DNA of 64,000 bases from Ramlibacter agri (GTDB lineage: Bacteria; Pseudomonadota; Gammaproteobacteria; Burkholderiales; Burkholderiaceae_C). A program made the translations under genes and the position numbers. The stretch lies in NCBI RefSeq assembly GCF_012927085.1, contig NZ_JABBFX010000001.1, positions 2,418,001-2,482,000 on the forward strand. Direction: 5' to 3'. Under the pieces are notes generated by a model. That model did not search any database, was not told the DNA's origin, and saw nothing but the letters and a program-made list of their open reading frames with translations. This document shows positions 1 through 7,969 of this stretch, in pieces (the first letter of the stretch is position 1; every line of letters starts with the position of its first letter).

Positions 1-2
1 TG

Positions 3-248
3 GCCTGCATCGCCGTGGTCGCACTCGTCTCCCTCGGCGCCTGGCCCACGAGCCGCGTGGCCGAATGGGCGCTGCTGGCGGCGATCACCGTCCTGACGGT
101 GGCCGTCGTGACGGAGCTGGAACACCTGCGTGTGCGCCGGCAGGGGCGCGACCAGCTGGTGGATCCGCTGGAAGTCTCGACCTTGAGCTTTCCGCCGGGG
201 TCGCTCGGGCGGCCGTCCAGGCTGCCGGCGGTCCGCAACGGCCGTTAA
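3..248 (+). CDS. C-terminal end of a membrane protein (partial, 5' end outside window)
   Basis: The reading frame is open from the left edge of the window and stops at 246-248, leaving about 81 residues. Two hydrophobic stretches are visible, the second being the segment WALLAAITVLTVAVV, followed by a charged, probably cytoplasmic tail of about 45 residues. This is the usual look of the last helices of a polytopic inner-membrane protein. An LtrA-like (low temperature requirement A) protein would fit, but there is too little sequence to decide. No function is assigned. Confidence 0.5.
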   Translation, partial: ACIAVVALVSLGAWPTSRVAEWALLAAITVLTVAVVTELEHLRVRRQGRDQLVDPLEVSTLSFPPGSLGRPSRLPAVRNGR

Positions 249-260
249 CGATTCCCGCTT

Positions 261-971
261 TCAGGGAATCTTGCACGCGGGCGCATCGGCTCGCAGCACC
301 AGCCTCGCAACGATCTGGCCGCCCGCGTGCTCGCGCACCAGCTGTTCGATGTCGGCCATCGCCGCCCGCAGGTCGGCGTCCGTCACGGGTGGCAAGGCGT
401 CCACGTTGAAGAACACGTCCGAAGTCTGCGGCAAGGTCTGCGTGCCGGCGGCCTGGCGCCAGGTCCAGCGTCGCGTGAGCACGTTGTTCCCCTGGCAGAA
501 CACGACTTCGTTGGGCAGCGGCGCTTCCGCCGGGCTGCCGTCGGCCGGAATGAAGGCGTCGCCGGGCGCGGTGCGGCGCAGGGCGATGCCGTCGCCGTCG
601 GCCGGCAGCGGGTGGACGCCGGCGGGCAGCAGGTAGCGCAGCGAAACGATGTTGCCGATGTCCACCAGCGGGTTGATCGCCGGCAGCTGGTCCGGCTTGA
701 GCACGCGGCGCGCCATGGCCTCGATCGAACTGCGGTGCTCGGAAGGCTTGGCCCCGAAGCGGCGGTAGGCGTCCCGCCACGCGTTCACGTTCGGGTGCTC
801 GGCCACATTGGCGCCGCGCAGGCGCTCCTGGAGCCGCGCCTCCTCCGCCCGCAAGAGCTCTTCGAGCGGCGGCTGGTCGTTGCTGGCCGCGCGCACGACG
901 ACGAGGCCGCGCCGGTAGCCGGGGGAGTCGTCGAAGATCGAGCGATCGATGCTGTAGTCGAGGGGACGCAT
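261..971 (-). CDS. B3/B4 tRNA-editing-like domain protein
   Basis: A 236-residue protein. Its core (DDSPGYRRGLVVV near the N-terminus, then HPNVNAWRDAYRRFGAKPSEHR, INPLVDIGNIVSLRY and the GDAFIPADG segment) is the B3/B4 domain found in the phenylalanyl-tRNA synthetase beta chain and in stand-alone proteins thought to edit or bind mischarged tRNA. The Met at 971 was chosen because similarity starts right after it and the divergent gene at 1011 leaves only 39 bp between them. It is a soluble cytoplasmic protein with no signal peptide. The actual substrate of stand-alone members is not firmly known, so the role stays general. Confidence 0.85.
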   Translation of the reverse strand: MRPLDYSIDRSIFDDSPGYRRGLVVVRAASNDQPPLEELLRAEEARLQERLRGANVAEHPNVNAWRDAYRRFGAKPSEHRSSIEAMARRVLKPDQLPAINPLVDIGNIVSLRYLLPAGVHPLPADGDGIALRRTAPGDAFIPADGSPAEAPLPNEVVFCQGNNVLTRRWTWRQAAGTQTLPQTSDVFFNVDALPPVTDADLRAAMADIEQLVREHAGGQIVARLVLRADAPACKIP

Positions 972-1010
972 GGCGCGCAATTGTCCACGGGCCGCGTCGT
1001 ATAGTGCCGC

Positions 1011-1265
1011 ATGGCAGGCACGACCATCAACACCGAGACGTACAAGCTGTACCCGTCCCCGCGCAACCCGCACCGCGAGATCTTCGCGCACCAGGTGTTC
1101 GTTCCGCATCCGTATGCCCTGGTCGATCCGCCCAGCTACGACCCCAAGGGCCGCTGGTCCCTGTACGCCGCGCATCGGCTGGCGGACGGCAAGAACGGGC
1201 AGCTGGTGACCTACGAGCTGGAAGCCGACGCCGAGAAGTTCAAGTCGCGCTTCACCCCGGATTGA
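1011..1265 (+). CDS. Small conserved-looking hypothetical protein
   Basis: An 84-residue soluble protein with no signal peptide or membrane segment. It is rich in aromatic and charged residues (YKLYPSPRNPHREIFAHQVF) and has ordinary codon use for this genome. It is transcribed away from the B3/B4-domain gene and its end overlaps the convergent glutathione S-transferase gene by 14 bp. No family was recognised. Confidence 0.6.
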   Translation: MAGTTINTETYKLYPSPRNPHREIFAHQVFVPHPYALVDPPSYDPKGRWSLYAAHRLADGKNGQLVTYELEADAEKFKSRFTPD

Positions 1266-1878
1266 GCCCGTGCTCCTTCGCGATGGCGAGGTTGCGCGCA
1301 TCGGCCCGCTGCAGCGCGGGGCGGGCGGCGAGGCGCTCGCTGTAGGCGACGAAGGCCGGCTTCGGCTCGAGCATGTTGAAGCGCAGCATGTAGCGCAGGG
1401 TGCCGCCGAAGATGACGTCGGCCATCGAGAAGCGGTCGCCCAGGAGGAACTCGCGCCCGGTGACCGCGCTTTCCATGGCCTGCAGCATCGCTTCGTAGTC
1501 GCCCCAGCCCGCCTGGGACGGCTTGAACTGCCAGTTGGCGGCCTTGGCCATCGAGCCGGGCTCCATGACTGACGGGGCGAAGAAGGACCAGCGCAGGTAG
1601 GTCCCGCGCAAGGGATCGTCCGGCAGCGGGGCAAGGCGGCCGAGCGAGTAGCGATCCGCGAGGTAGAGGCCGATGGCCGCCGACTCCGTGACGACGGCGT
1701 CGCCGTCGACGAGGATCGGCAGCTTGCCCATCGGGTTCAGCGCGATGAGTTCCGGCGCCTTGTGGGCGCCCTTCATGAGGTCCACGAAGCGCAGCTCGTG
1801 CGGAACGCCGAGCTCCTCGAGCATCCAGACGACGCTCGACGCGCGCGAGAAGGGGTGATGGTAGAGCACGATGGACAT
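1252..1878 (-). CDS. Glutathione S-transferase family protein
   Basis: A 208-residue protein with the two-domain GST layout. The thioredoxin-like N-terminal domain (about residues 1-78) has LYHHPFSRASSVVWMLEELG at the glutathione site, the cis-proline in NPMGKLPILVD, and the ESAAIGLYLADRY helix. The C-terminal helical domain contains FLLGDRFSMADVIFGGTLRY, the usual GST N-capping region. Length is normal for the family. It likely conjugates glutathione to electrophiles or acts in a catabolic side reaction; substrate unknown. It stands alone on its strand. Confidence 0.9.
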   Translation of the reverse strand: MSIVLYHHPFSRASSVVWMLEELGVPHELRFVDLMKGAHKAPELIALNPMGKLPILVDGDAVVTESAAIGLYLADRYSLGRLAPLPDDPLRGTYLRWSFFAPSVMEPGSMAKAANWQFKPSQAGWGDYEAMLQAMESAVTGREFLLGDRFSMADVIFGGTLRYMLRFNMLEPKPAFVAYSERLAARPALQRADARNLAIAKEHGLNPG

Positions 1879-2007
1879 GCGGGCGGCCTCCGATGGATGG
1901 GCGCAGTCTACCGTGCCAGGGCGGCGCAAAGACAACGTCTTCGAGTCCGGCGCTCGGATAGGATGGCACCCACAAGTCCCGGTTCGCACGGGACGGGAGG
2001 AGGGTGC

Positions 2008-2652
2008 ATGGGAGATTCCGTCGTCAAGACCTGGCTCACGGGCGTTTTGCTGCTGGCGCTCGCGGCTGCCGCGCATTCACAGATCTACCGATCGGTGGGG
2101 CCGGACGGCAAGGTGACGTTCACCGACAAGCCGCCGACCGCCGAAACCGCGCAAGCGCGGGCCCAGGCTGCGCCGGCGCCCACTGCGTCGGCGGCCCCCG
2201 CGCCGTTGGCGGCGCCGGCAGGCGTGAGCGCGCCCAGCCTCAGCAACGCTGCGCCGGCGCCGGCGGGTGGGATGGAAAAGAGCGCGCGCGACGTGATCGG
2301 GGAGTACGAGCTCGTCCAGGCTTTCCGCTCCACCTGCGGGTTCGCTTTTCCGGACGAGCAGGGGCGTTACGGGACGGCTGCCGACCAGTGGGCCAGCCGC
2401 AACAAGGCGATGGCGCAGCGCGCCCTGGACGTGGCCGGAAGCCTGCTGGGCGAGGACGGCCGCATGCAGCTGCGCTCGGTGGTCGTGAGGGAGGCCCACA
2501 ACAGCGCCGATCGCGCAGCGCGCGTGCCCACGCCAGCCGCGAAGACCTGGTGCGAGGACCGCCTGCGCGACCTGGCCCCGGGCGGCAAGAGCGACCAGGT
2601 CGTGCAGGCCGGCCACGCGGTATTGGCCACCTATCGGCCGCAGGGGCGGTAG
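2008..2652 (+). CDS. DUF4124-domain exported protein
   Basis: A 214-residue protein starting at an ATG preceded by a purine-rich GGACGGGAGGAGG. Residues 1-23 form a signal peptide ending AAAAHS. Residues about 24-45 (QIYRSVGPDGKVTFTDKPP) are the DUF4124 signature, a short beta motif common at the N-terminus of exported betaproteobacterial proteins. An Ala/Pro-rich linker follows, then a helical C-terminal region with two cysteines (STCGF and TWCEDRL) that could form a disulfide. Envelope protein of unknown function. Confidence 0.8.
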   Translation: MGDSVVKTWLTGVLLLALAAAAHSQIYRSVGPDGKVTFTDKPPTAETAQARAQAAPAPTASAAPAPLAAPAGVSAPSLSNAAPAPAGGMEKSARDVIGEYELVQAFRSTCGFAFPDEQGRYGTAADQWASRNKAMAQRALDVAGSLLGEDGRMQLRSVVVREAHNSADRAARVPTPAAKTWCEDRLRDLAPGGKSDQVVQAGHAVLATYRPQGR

Positions 2653-2787
2653 CCGCCAGGCAGGGAGTCTCACGTCCCCGGTCATTGCAGCGACGCCGCT
2701 TGTCGATTCCGGCGGGCCTCGTTCGTCGTACCGGTGGAGCTCCGAATCCGCGGAGTCCCCGGTTCCTGACCACCCCATGAGCACTCC

Positions 2788-3198
2788 ATGACCAAGACGA
2801 TCTTCATCAGCCTGCCCATCGCCGACCTGCAAGCCTCGACCGCTTTCTACCAGGCGCTGGGCTTCAGGAAGAACCCGGATCTCAGCGACGACAGCGGCGC
2901 CTGCATGGCGTGGAGCGAGGCGATCCTGGTCATGCTGGTCACGCACGCGAAGTGGCGCACCTTCACGCAGCGGCCGTTGCCGGCGCCAGGCAGCATCGGG
3001 CACATGCTCTCGCTGGCGCTGGACAGCCGCGAAGCCGTCGATGCGATGCAGCGCGCCGCCGCGTCGCATGGCGGCCAGGCCGACGCCAACCCGCCCGAGG
3101 ACTTCGGCTTCATGTACTCGCGCGACCTGGCCGACCCGGACGGCCACCTGTGGGCTACGTTGTGGATGGACCCGAACGCGAAGCCCGGCAACAAGTAA
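2788..3198 (+). CDS. VOC-family (glyoxalase/bleomycin-resistance fold) protein
   Basis: A 136-residue protein with the paired beta-alpha-beta-beta-beta layout. It begins IFISLPIADLQASTAFYQALGF and has DLADPDGHLWATLWMD in the last strand, the form seen in the lactoylglutathione lyase-like or extradiol dioxygenase-like VOC subgroup. Single cytoplasmic domain; substrate not predictable. Its 3' end overlaps the remnant LysR gene on the other strand. Confidence 0.88.
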   Translation: MTKTIFISLPIADLQASTAFYQALGFRKNPDLSDDSGACMAWSEAILVMLVTHAKWRTFTQRPLPAPGSIGHMLSLALDSREAVDAMQRAAASHGGQADANPPEDFGFMYSRDLADPDGHLWATLWMDPNAKPGNK

Positions 3199-3800
3199 GC
3201 AGGAACTGGCGGACATCCGGCCGGTCCGCGCCGGTGGCCAGGCCGAGGCCGACATGCAGTTCGGCGCCTTCGCGCAGCGGCTTGTAGGTGACGCCGTCGC
3301 GCCGGATGGCCGCGAACGAGGCGGGCAGCAGCGCCACGCCGCGGCCGCTGGCCACCGCGGCGAGCAGCACGTGGTGGTCTTCGGGTTCTTCCAGCAAGGG
3401 CGGTGCGAACCCGTGCCGTTCGAAGACCGCGCGGCAGTGATCGAAGAACGCAGGCTGGCGGGCGCGACGGAACCAGAACAGCGGGTCGGCCGACAGATCC
3501 TGCAGTGAAAGCGTCCGGCGGCGCGCGTGCCGGTGGCTGGCCGGCAGCACCGCGATGAGCGGCTGCTTTTCCAGCACGTCCACCACCAGGCCGGGAGCGT
3601 TGGTCGGCAGCGCGATGCATGCCGCGTCCAGCTTGCCGCGGGACAGCAGGCGCACGAGCCGCGGCGAGGTATCGGATGCGGCGCGCAAGCGGCAGCAGGC
3701 GCTGGCCGGCCGGCGTGAGGGCCACGGCCTGCGTGTTGCGCTCGAACAAGGGCGTGCCGAGGCGGGCTTCCATCTGACGGATCGCGCGGCGGGCTGGGCT
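3155..3800 (-). pseudogene. LysR-family regulator, broken by deletions
   Basis: The pieces of a LysR regulator lie in two minus frames. In one frame are the recognition-helix end and wing region ([18 protein letters not shown] then [20 protein letters not shown], about 3660-3783). In another frame lie the preceding AQAQPA helix (to about 3800) and the effector domain (LVRLLSRGKLDAACIAL to VRQFLLT, about 3170-3680). About 55 residues normally joining the HTH to the effector domain are missing between the parts, and the first half of the HTH is gone. At least one small deletion inside the HTH and one larger one after it are needed to explain this. It is not expected to make a working regulator. 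Confidence 0.75.
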
Positions 3801-4045
3801 TGCGCGAGCGCGAGATCGCGGTCGTAGCCGCCTTGTGCGCGATGGGGAATGCGGCGCCGCAGTTGCGGGTGCACATGCACGCCGCGCTGCATGTCGGGTG
3901 CACGCCGCGCGAGATCGTGGAGGTGGTGATGCAGATGTCCGTCTACGCGGGTTTTCCGGCGGCGTTGAACGGGCTGGCAGCCGTCAAGGAAGTCTTCGCC
4001 GAAGAGGGTGTCGCACTACCGCTGGGGGAAGAGGGCAAACCATGA
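3794..4045 (+). pseudogene. Carboxymuconolactone decarboxylase family, C-terminal fragment
   Basis: About 83 residues beginning [18 protein letters not shown] and running through [18 protein letters not shown] and [16 protein letters not shown]. This is the C-terminal half of the CMD/AhpD-like helical fold, including the family's conserved histidine. The N-terminal third normally present is missing: the frame meets the LysR remnant at about 3794-3800 and has no proper start codon there (only a TTG inside the conserved block). It is best read as the other half of a deletion that fused a divergent lysR-CMD pair. Confidence 0.7.
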
Positions 4046-4180
4046 TGAAGATTGGTTATCACGCCCCCTGATCCGTCATCTTTCGCAGCTTGTCCCGCCT
4101 GCATAGAGTGCGCTGGCGCGTAGCGACTCGGGAGTGTTCACCGAGCACGCGCCCGCAAGCCAAAACCACTCGAGACAAGC

Positions 4181-6088
4181 ATGCAAAAGCACTACAAACT
4201 CCGGGTCCTCGCGGCCTCCATCGCCGCCATCTCGGCTTCAGCGCTCGTGACGGCCTGCGGGGGCGGCAGCAGCAGTGCCGACGCCGGCACGACCACCGGG
4301 ACGACCACGACCACCACCACCGACACCGCCGGCCCCGGCGTGTTCGACACCGCGCTGGCTTTCGACAAGACCAAGTACACGACGATCACGGTCACGCTCG
4401 ACGGCGTCAGCACGCCGGTGCGCTGGTACCGCGAGGTCTGCTACGTCGGCAAGCCGATGAAGCTGGCGCCGACGCAGTCGGCCGGCGCGGTGGACAACCA
4501 GGCCTGCGGCTACCAGAACATGAACATCTTCGTGCGGGAGGCCGACGCCGCCCGCCAGGACAACGCCATCCTGCTGAACGTCAACAACGCCGGCTGGCTG
4601 GCCAGCTACCAGGGCGGCAAGGGTGGCTGGGACGGGACGACCCCCATCACCAACGCCAACTACAGCGGCGCCGACATCGTCAACGGCGGCACGTACGTCA
4701 GCAACAGCGATACCGACAAGAAGGGCGCGGCGCTCGCCCGCGGCTTCGTGTACGTCACCATCGCCTCGCGCAGCCGCGGCGCGACCGCGCCCGCAGGCAC
4801 CTACGACGACGGCATCTACCAGGGCAAGGCCCCGGCCGCCATCGTCGATGCCAAGGCGGCGGTGCGCTACCTGCGCCTGAACGACGCCGCCATGTTCGGC
4901 AACGCCAACCGCATCGTGGTGAACGGCACCAGCGGCGGCGGCGCGCAGAGCACGCAGCTGGGCGCCACGGGCGACAGCACGGACTACTTCCCGTACCTGA
5001 AGGCCGTCGGCGCGGCCGGCATCGACGCGAACGGCAAGAGCTCGATCAGCGACAGCCCCTACGCCATCGTGGCCTACTGCCCGATCCAGGACCTGGGCAG
5101 CGCCGACCTGCACTACGAGTGGATGTACAACGTGCTGGATACCCGCGGGCTGGTGTCCGCGGACCAGAAGGCCGGCTTGATCGTCGACGCGGGCGGCACC
5201 GAGCTCGTGCGCGCTTCGAACCCCGACCCCGCCGGCAGCAACACGCTGATGAACAAATTCGTGGCGTACCAGGCCAGCCTGGGCCTGAAGAACGACGACG
5301 GCACGGCGCTGACCACCGACAACATGCTGGCCGCCCTGCAGGCGGAGATCAAGAAGGCGGCCAGCGCCTATGTCAAGGCCGGCAAGACCTTCGTCGCCTA
5401 CAACGCCACCGGCAGCGCCGCGGCCAACGGCGTCGCCGGCGGCAGCGGGACCCTGTCGTACAAGAACGACTTCATCGACGTGGATTCGACTGGGGCGGTC
5501 ACGTACTTCAACATGTCGAACTACCTGAAGTTCGTGGCCAAGCAATCGCGCCTGAAGGCCGTGCCGGCCTTCGACCAGCTCGGCCAGACGCCGGCGCTCG
5601 CCACGACCGCGACGGCCGACACGACGCACGCTGGCGCCACCGTCAATGGCAACTACAGCGGCGGCGAATCCAACCTGTTCGGCACCGCCGCCCAGGTCTA
5701 TTCCAACTTCACCGAGTACGCCTGGAACAACAACAACGGCGGCGATGCAGTGAACGCCAGGCAGGCCGATGTCGGCCTCGGCAACACCGGCTACACCTGG
5801 GCCGCCAACCCGCAGCAGGCTTACCTGTTGAACCAGTACAAGATGATCAACGCGCTGCCGTACATCGGCAAGACCGATGGCATCACGAAGAACTGGCGCA
5901 TCCGCGTGGGCGCGCGCGACCGCGACACCTCCTTCACCGTGGCGTACAACATGAGCCGCGCGCTGAAGGCGGATGCCAAGGTCAAGAACGTCGACTACGC
6001 GCTGTTCTGGGACCAGGGGCATGCGGGCAACTACGACGTGCAGGATGCCTTCACGTGGATCGACGGCCGGCTGGCGGCGGGTAACTAA
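4181..6088 (+). CDS. Tannase-like (subtype B) alpha/beta-hydrolase lipoprotein
   Basis: A 635-residue exported lipoprotein. The lipobox VTAC places the lipidated Cys at residue 26, and a Thr-rich linker follows (about 37-50). The hydrolase domain has the nucleophile motif GTSGGG with Ser251 and a C-terminal DQGHAGNYD with the likely catalytic His614, the arrangement of bacterial tannase/feruloyl-esterase-like enzymes. It would hydrolyse ester bonds of plant phenolics or related esters from the cell surface. The ATG at 4181 opens the signal peptide directly. The gene stands alone, with a strong terminator just downstream. Tannase proper cannot be proved from the sequence. Confidence 0.75.
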   Translation: MQKHYKLRVLAASIAAISASALVTACGGGSSSADAGTTTGTTTTTTTDTAGPGVFDTALAFDKTKYTTITVTLDGVSTPVRWYREVCYVGKPMKLAPTQSAGAVDNQACGYQNMNIFVREADAARQDNAILLNVNNAGWLASYQGGKGGWDGTTPITNANYSGADIVNGGTYVSNSDTDKKGAALARGFVYVTIASRSRGATAPAGTYDDGIYQGKAPAAIVDAKAAVRYLRLNDAAMFGNANRIVVNGTSGGGAQSTQLGATGDSTDYFPYLKAVGAAGIDANGKSSISDSPYAIVAYCPIQDLGSADLHYEWMYNVLDTRGLVSADQKAGLIVDAGGTELVRASNPDPAGSNTLMNKFVAYQASLGLKNDDGTALTTDNMLAALQAEIKKAASAYVKAGKTFVAYNATGSAAANGVAGGSGTLSYKNDFIDVDSTGAVTYFNMSNYLKFVAKQSRLKAVPAFDQLGQTPALATTATADTTHAGATVNGNYSGGESNLFGTAAQVYSNFTEYAWNNNNGGDAVNARQADVGLGNTGYTWAANPQQAYLLNQYKMINALPYIGKTDGITKNWRIRVGARDRDTSFTVAYNMSRALKADAKVKNVDYALFWDQGHAGNYDVQDAFTWIDGRLAAGN

Positions 6089-6113
6089 GCGCGCTTCGGC
6101 GCCTGCCTGGAAA

Positions 6114-6137
6114 GGGGCACCTTCGGGTGCCCTTTTT
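6114..6137 (+). terminator. Rho-independent terminator after the tannase-like gene
   Basis: A seven-base-pair stem GGGCACC/GGTGCCC closes a stable TTCG tetraloop and is followed by five T residues. It lies 26 bp after the stop of the lipoprotein gene and just before the end of the convergent DUF1330 gene. Confidence 0.9.
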
Positions 6138-6142
6138 CGTTT

Positions 6143-6436
6143 CTACGCGAGCCCCTCCACGATGCGCAGGTCTCGCTCCGCCCCGCCGGCCAGCGCCTTC
6201 AGCGCTTCCTGGTAGCCCGCGCTGTCGTGCGCCGCCATGGCTTGCTGCACGGAGTCGAACTCGATCAGCACCGTTCGCTGGGCGACGCCTGCCTCGTACG
6301 CGGCGGCGGCGGTACCGCGCGCGAGGAAGCGGCCTCCGCCTTGCTGGATGGCAGGGCCGGCGAGCGCCGCGTAGCGCTTCAGCGCCTCGGCGTCGCTGAC
6401 CGAGCGGTACATGGCGATCCAATAAGCCTTGGGCAT
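6143..6436 (-). CDS. DUF1330 domain protein
   Basis: A 97-residue protein beginning MPKAYWIAMYRSVSD, with RFLARGTA, VLIEFDSVQQAMAAHDSAGYQEAL and an acidic/basic tail. This is the DUF1330 (ferredoxin-like dimeric alpha-beta barrel) pattern at the usual length. Cytoplasmic; biochemical role unknown. It converges on the tannase-like gene across the terminator. Confidence 0.9.
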   Translation of the reverse strand: MPKAYWIAMYRSVSDAEALKRYAALAGPAIQQGGGRFLARGTAAAAYEAGVAQRTVLIEFDSVQQAMAAHDSAGYQEALKALAGGAERDLRIVEGLA

Positions 6437-6868
6437 CTGATGTCCTCCGAAGAATGTTCAGGCCACGCACCGTGCGGGCCGTAGTGGGTGGATCGTAATC
6501 GGCGCGGTGGGATTCGGCCCTGGGCTGTGGGAGCGGGGGGGCGGTGGATGACCGCTTAAGACTGGGGGCGGACGGTCAGGTTTCGCCGTCCGATGTTGGC
6601 GGTCGCCAAAACCTGACATTGGCCAGGCATGGGCGGCAAGCGAGCTCGATTGGCCGGAAGCGGACTTGACAGGGCGAATCAACTGAGGGAGCGTCGGCGA
6701 GCTCCGTCGAGACCGGTCTCGTAAACATCCGCACTCACTCATACGCTGAGCAGCCACAATACCGTATTTGGATGGAGCTGGACCACGTTCTGCTTGCTGT
6801 AACGGTGAACCATTTCAGTTAACGAGGGTTCATCTGCCACCGGTCACGCGGACACATATAGGGGACAC
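6437..6868. other. Non-coding stretch bordering the kinase cassette
   Basis: About 430 bp with no credible gene on either strand. It marks a change from high-GC sequence to the lower-GC cassette that follows. It contains an inverted repeat (listed separately) and the promoter region of the kinase gene, but no clear -35/-10 pair could be picked. No tRNA or attachment-site repeat was recognised. Confidence 0.5.
6575..6617. repeat. Imperfect inverted repeat
   Basis: The arms GTCAGGTTT (6575-6583) and AAACCTGAC (6609-6617) are perfect complements and enclose a further CGCC/GGCG pairing. It could fold into a long hairpin. It lacks a T-tract, so it is more likely a dispersed intergenic element or mobile-element debris than a terminator. 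Confidence 0.45.
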
Positions 6869-7969
6869 ATGACCACACCGCCGACTAGACCACCAACACC
6901 GGCCGAACTTCTTGAAGGGATTACCCTACCTAGCGGTTGGAAGCTCGTCGAGCGCCTGAGCCGACCACCAGGGGCATCCGGGTCGAATTTCGGTACTGGG
7001 TACAAGGCGGAGAGAGCTCAAGGATCGAAGAACGAAGTTGCGTTCGTTAAGGCAATGGACTTTGCGCGGGCTCTTCGCGCTGCCGACCCCTTCGCGGAGA
7101 TGTTCAAGTTGACCTCTGAGGCCGCGTTTGAAAGGCAAGCACTAGAGCTCTGCAAAGACCAACGGCTGTCTCGGCTGGTCCAGCTAATTTCGTGGGAATA
7201 CGTCAATCAAGATCCGGCGAAAAACCCTTTGAGCCAGGTCTTATGCCTGGTCATGGAGATCGGCGATGGCGACATTCGCAAGCAGCTCACTCGAATTGGT
7301 GCATTGCCGACAAGCATCATTCTCCATGTACTGGAGGATACAGCCCTCGGAATGGCGCAACTTCACCGTCACGGGATTGCGCATCAGGACGTGAAGCCAT
7401 CAAACGTTATCTCGATGACCGATTTGTCAGCCGCCGCAAAGAACTTGTTTAAGGTCGCGGACCTGGGCCGGATCGTCCGCAAAGGGACGCCAGGACCGTA
7501 CGACCTCATGCCCTGGCCTGGGGATAAACACTATGCGCCGCCCGAGCGATGGTACGGCTACACGCCTCCACAATGGCCCGATGCGCGAGAAGCATCGGAT
7601 GCGTACATGCTGGGCAGCCTTGCCTGTTTTTTGTTCTGTGGAGTGACCATGCAGTCGTTACTCATTCACGAGATCCCGAGCGCAATGGCGCCGGGGACGT
7701 GGGCGGGCGGATACAACGACCCCTTGCTCCAGGTGCTACGCTCCAAGCAATCGAGTATCTTAGCCAACTCGGTTGCTCCAACTATTTCTGTTGACGTACG
7801 GGACGCGGTGATCGAAATGATTAAGCAGTTGATCGAACCGGACCCGCTCAAACGCGGCGACAAGCGCGCGCGTGCACAGACAGGCGGACCTGGCCTGGAT
7901 CGCTTCCCGCCGAAGTTCAAGCAGCTTCGACTGCTGGCGGCCATCTACGAAAAGCTCGCTCGCCCGTGA
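6869..7969 (+). CDS. Ser/Thr-type protein kinase of an accessory cassette
   Basis: A 366-residue soluble protein with the main kinase motifs: a glycine-rich region (GSNFGTGY, 38-45), the ATP-binding Lys61 in FVKAMDF, a likely alpha-C Glu88, the catalytic loop HQDVKPSN (172-179, Asp174 and Asn179; the usual HRD Arg is Gln, an RD-minus loop), DLG in place of DFG (198-200) and APPE (223-226). It should therefore be catalytically competent. Base composition is visibly lower in GC than the surroundings, indicating transfer. Its stop codon overlaps the start of the next gene (GTGA), so the two are translationally coupled. The target is unknown. Confidence 0.82.
   Translation: MTTPPTRPPTPAELLEGITLPSGWKLVERLSRPPGASGSNFGTGYKAERAQGSKNEVAFVKAMDFARALRAADPFAEMFKLTSEAAFERQALELCKDQRLSRLVQLISWEYVNQDPAKNPLSQVLCLVMEIGDGDIRKQLTRIGALPTSIILHVLEDTALGMAQLHRHGIAHQDVKPSNVISMTDLSAAAKNLFKVADLGRIVRKGTPGPYDLMPWPGDKHYAPPERWYGYTPPQWPDAREASDAYMLGSLACFLFCGVTMQSLLIHEIPSAMAPGTWAGGYNDPLLQVLRSKQSSILANSVAPTISVDVRDAVIEMIKQLIEPDPLKRGDKRARAQTGGPGLDRFPPKFKQLRLLAAIYEKLARP

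Noticed and set aside
261..1634. A single 457-residue minus-strand protein
   Set aside because: Only the last 236 residues match B3/B4 proteins. The front is a shadow of the GST gene and of the small plus-strand gene.
4260..4330. ACC-rich repeat in the tannase-like gene as a regulatory repeat
   Set aside because: It encodes the Thr-rich linker after the lipidated Cys, a common lipoprotein feature.
4238..6022. Long antisense frame opposite the tannase-like gene
   Set aside because: No motif or start signal; codon use mirrors the plus-strand gene.
6437..6868. Attachment site or tRNA at the edge of the kinase cassette
   Set aside because: No cloverleaf or repeat matching the other side (9601-9928) could be found by eye.
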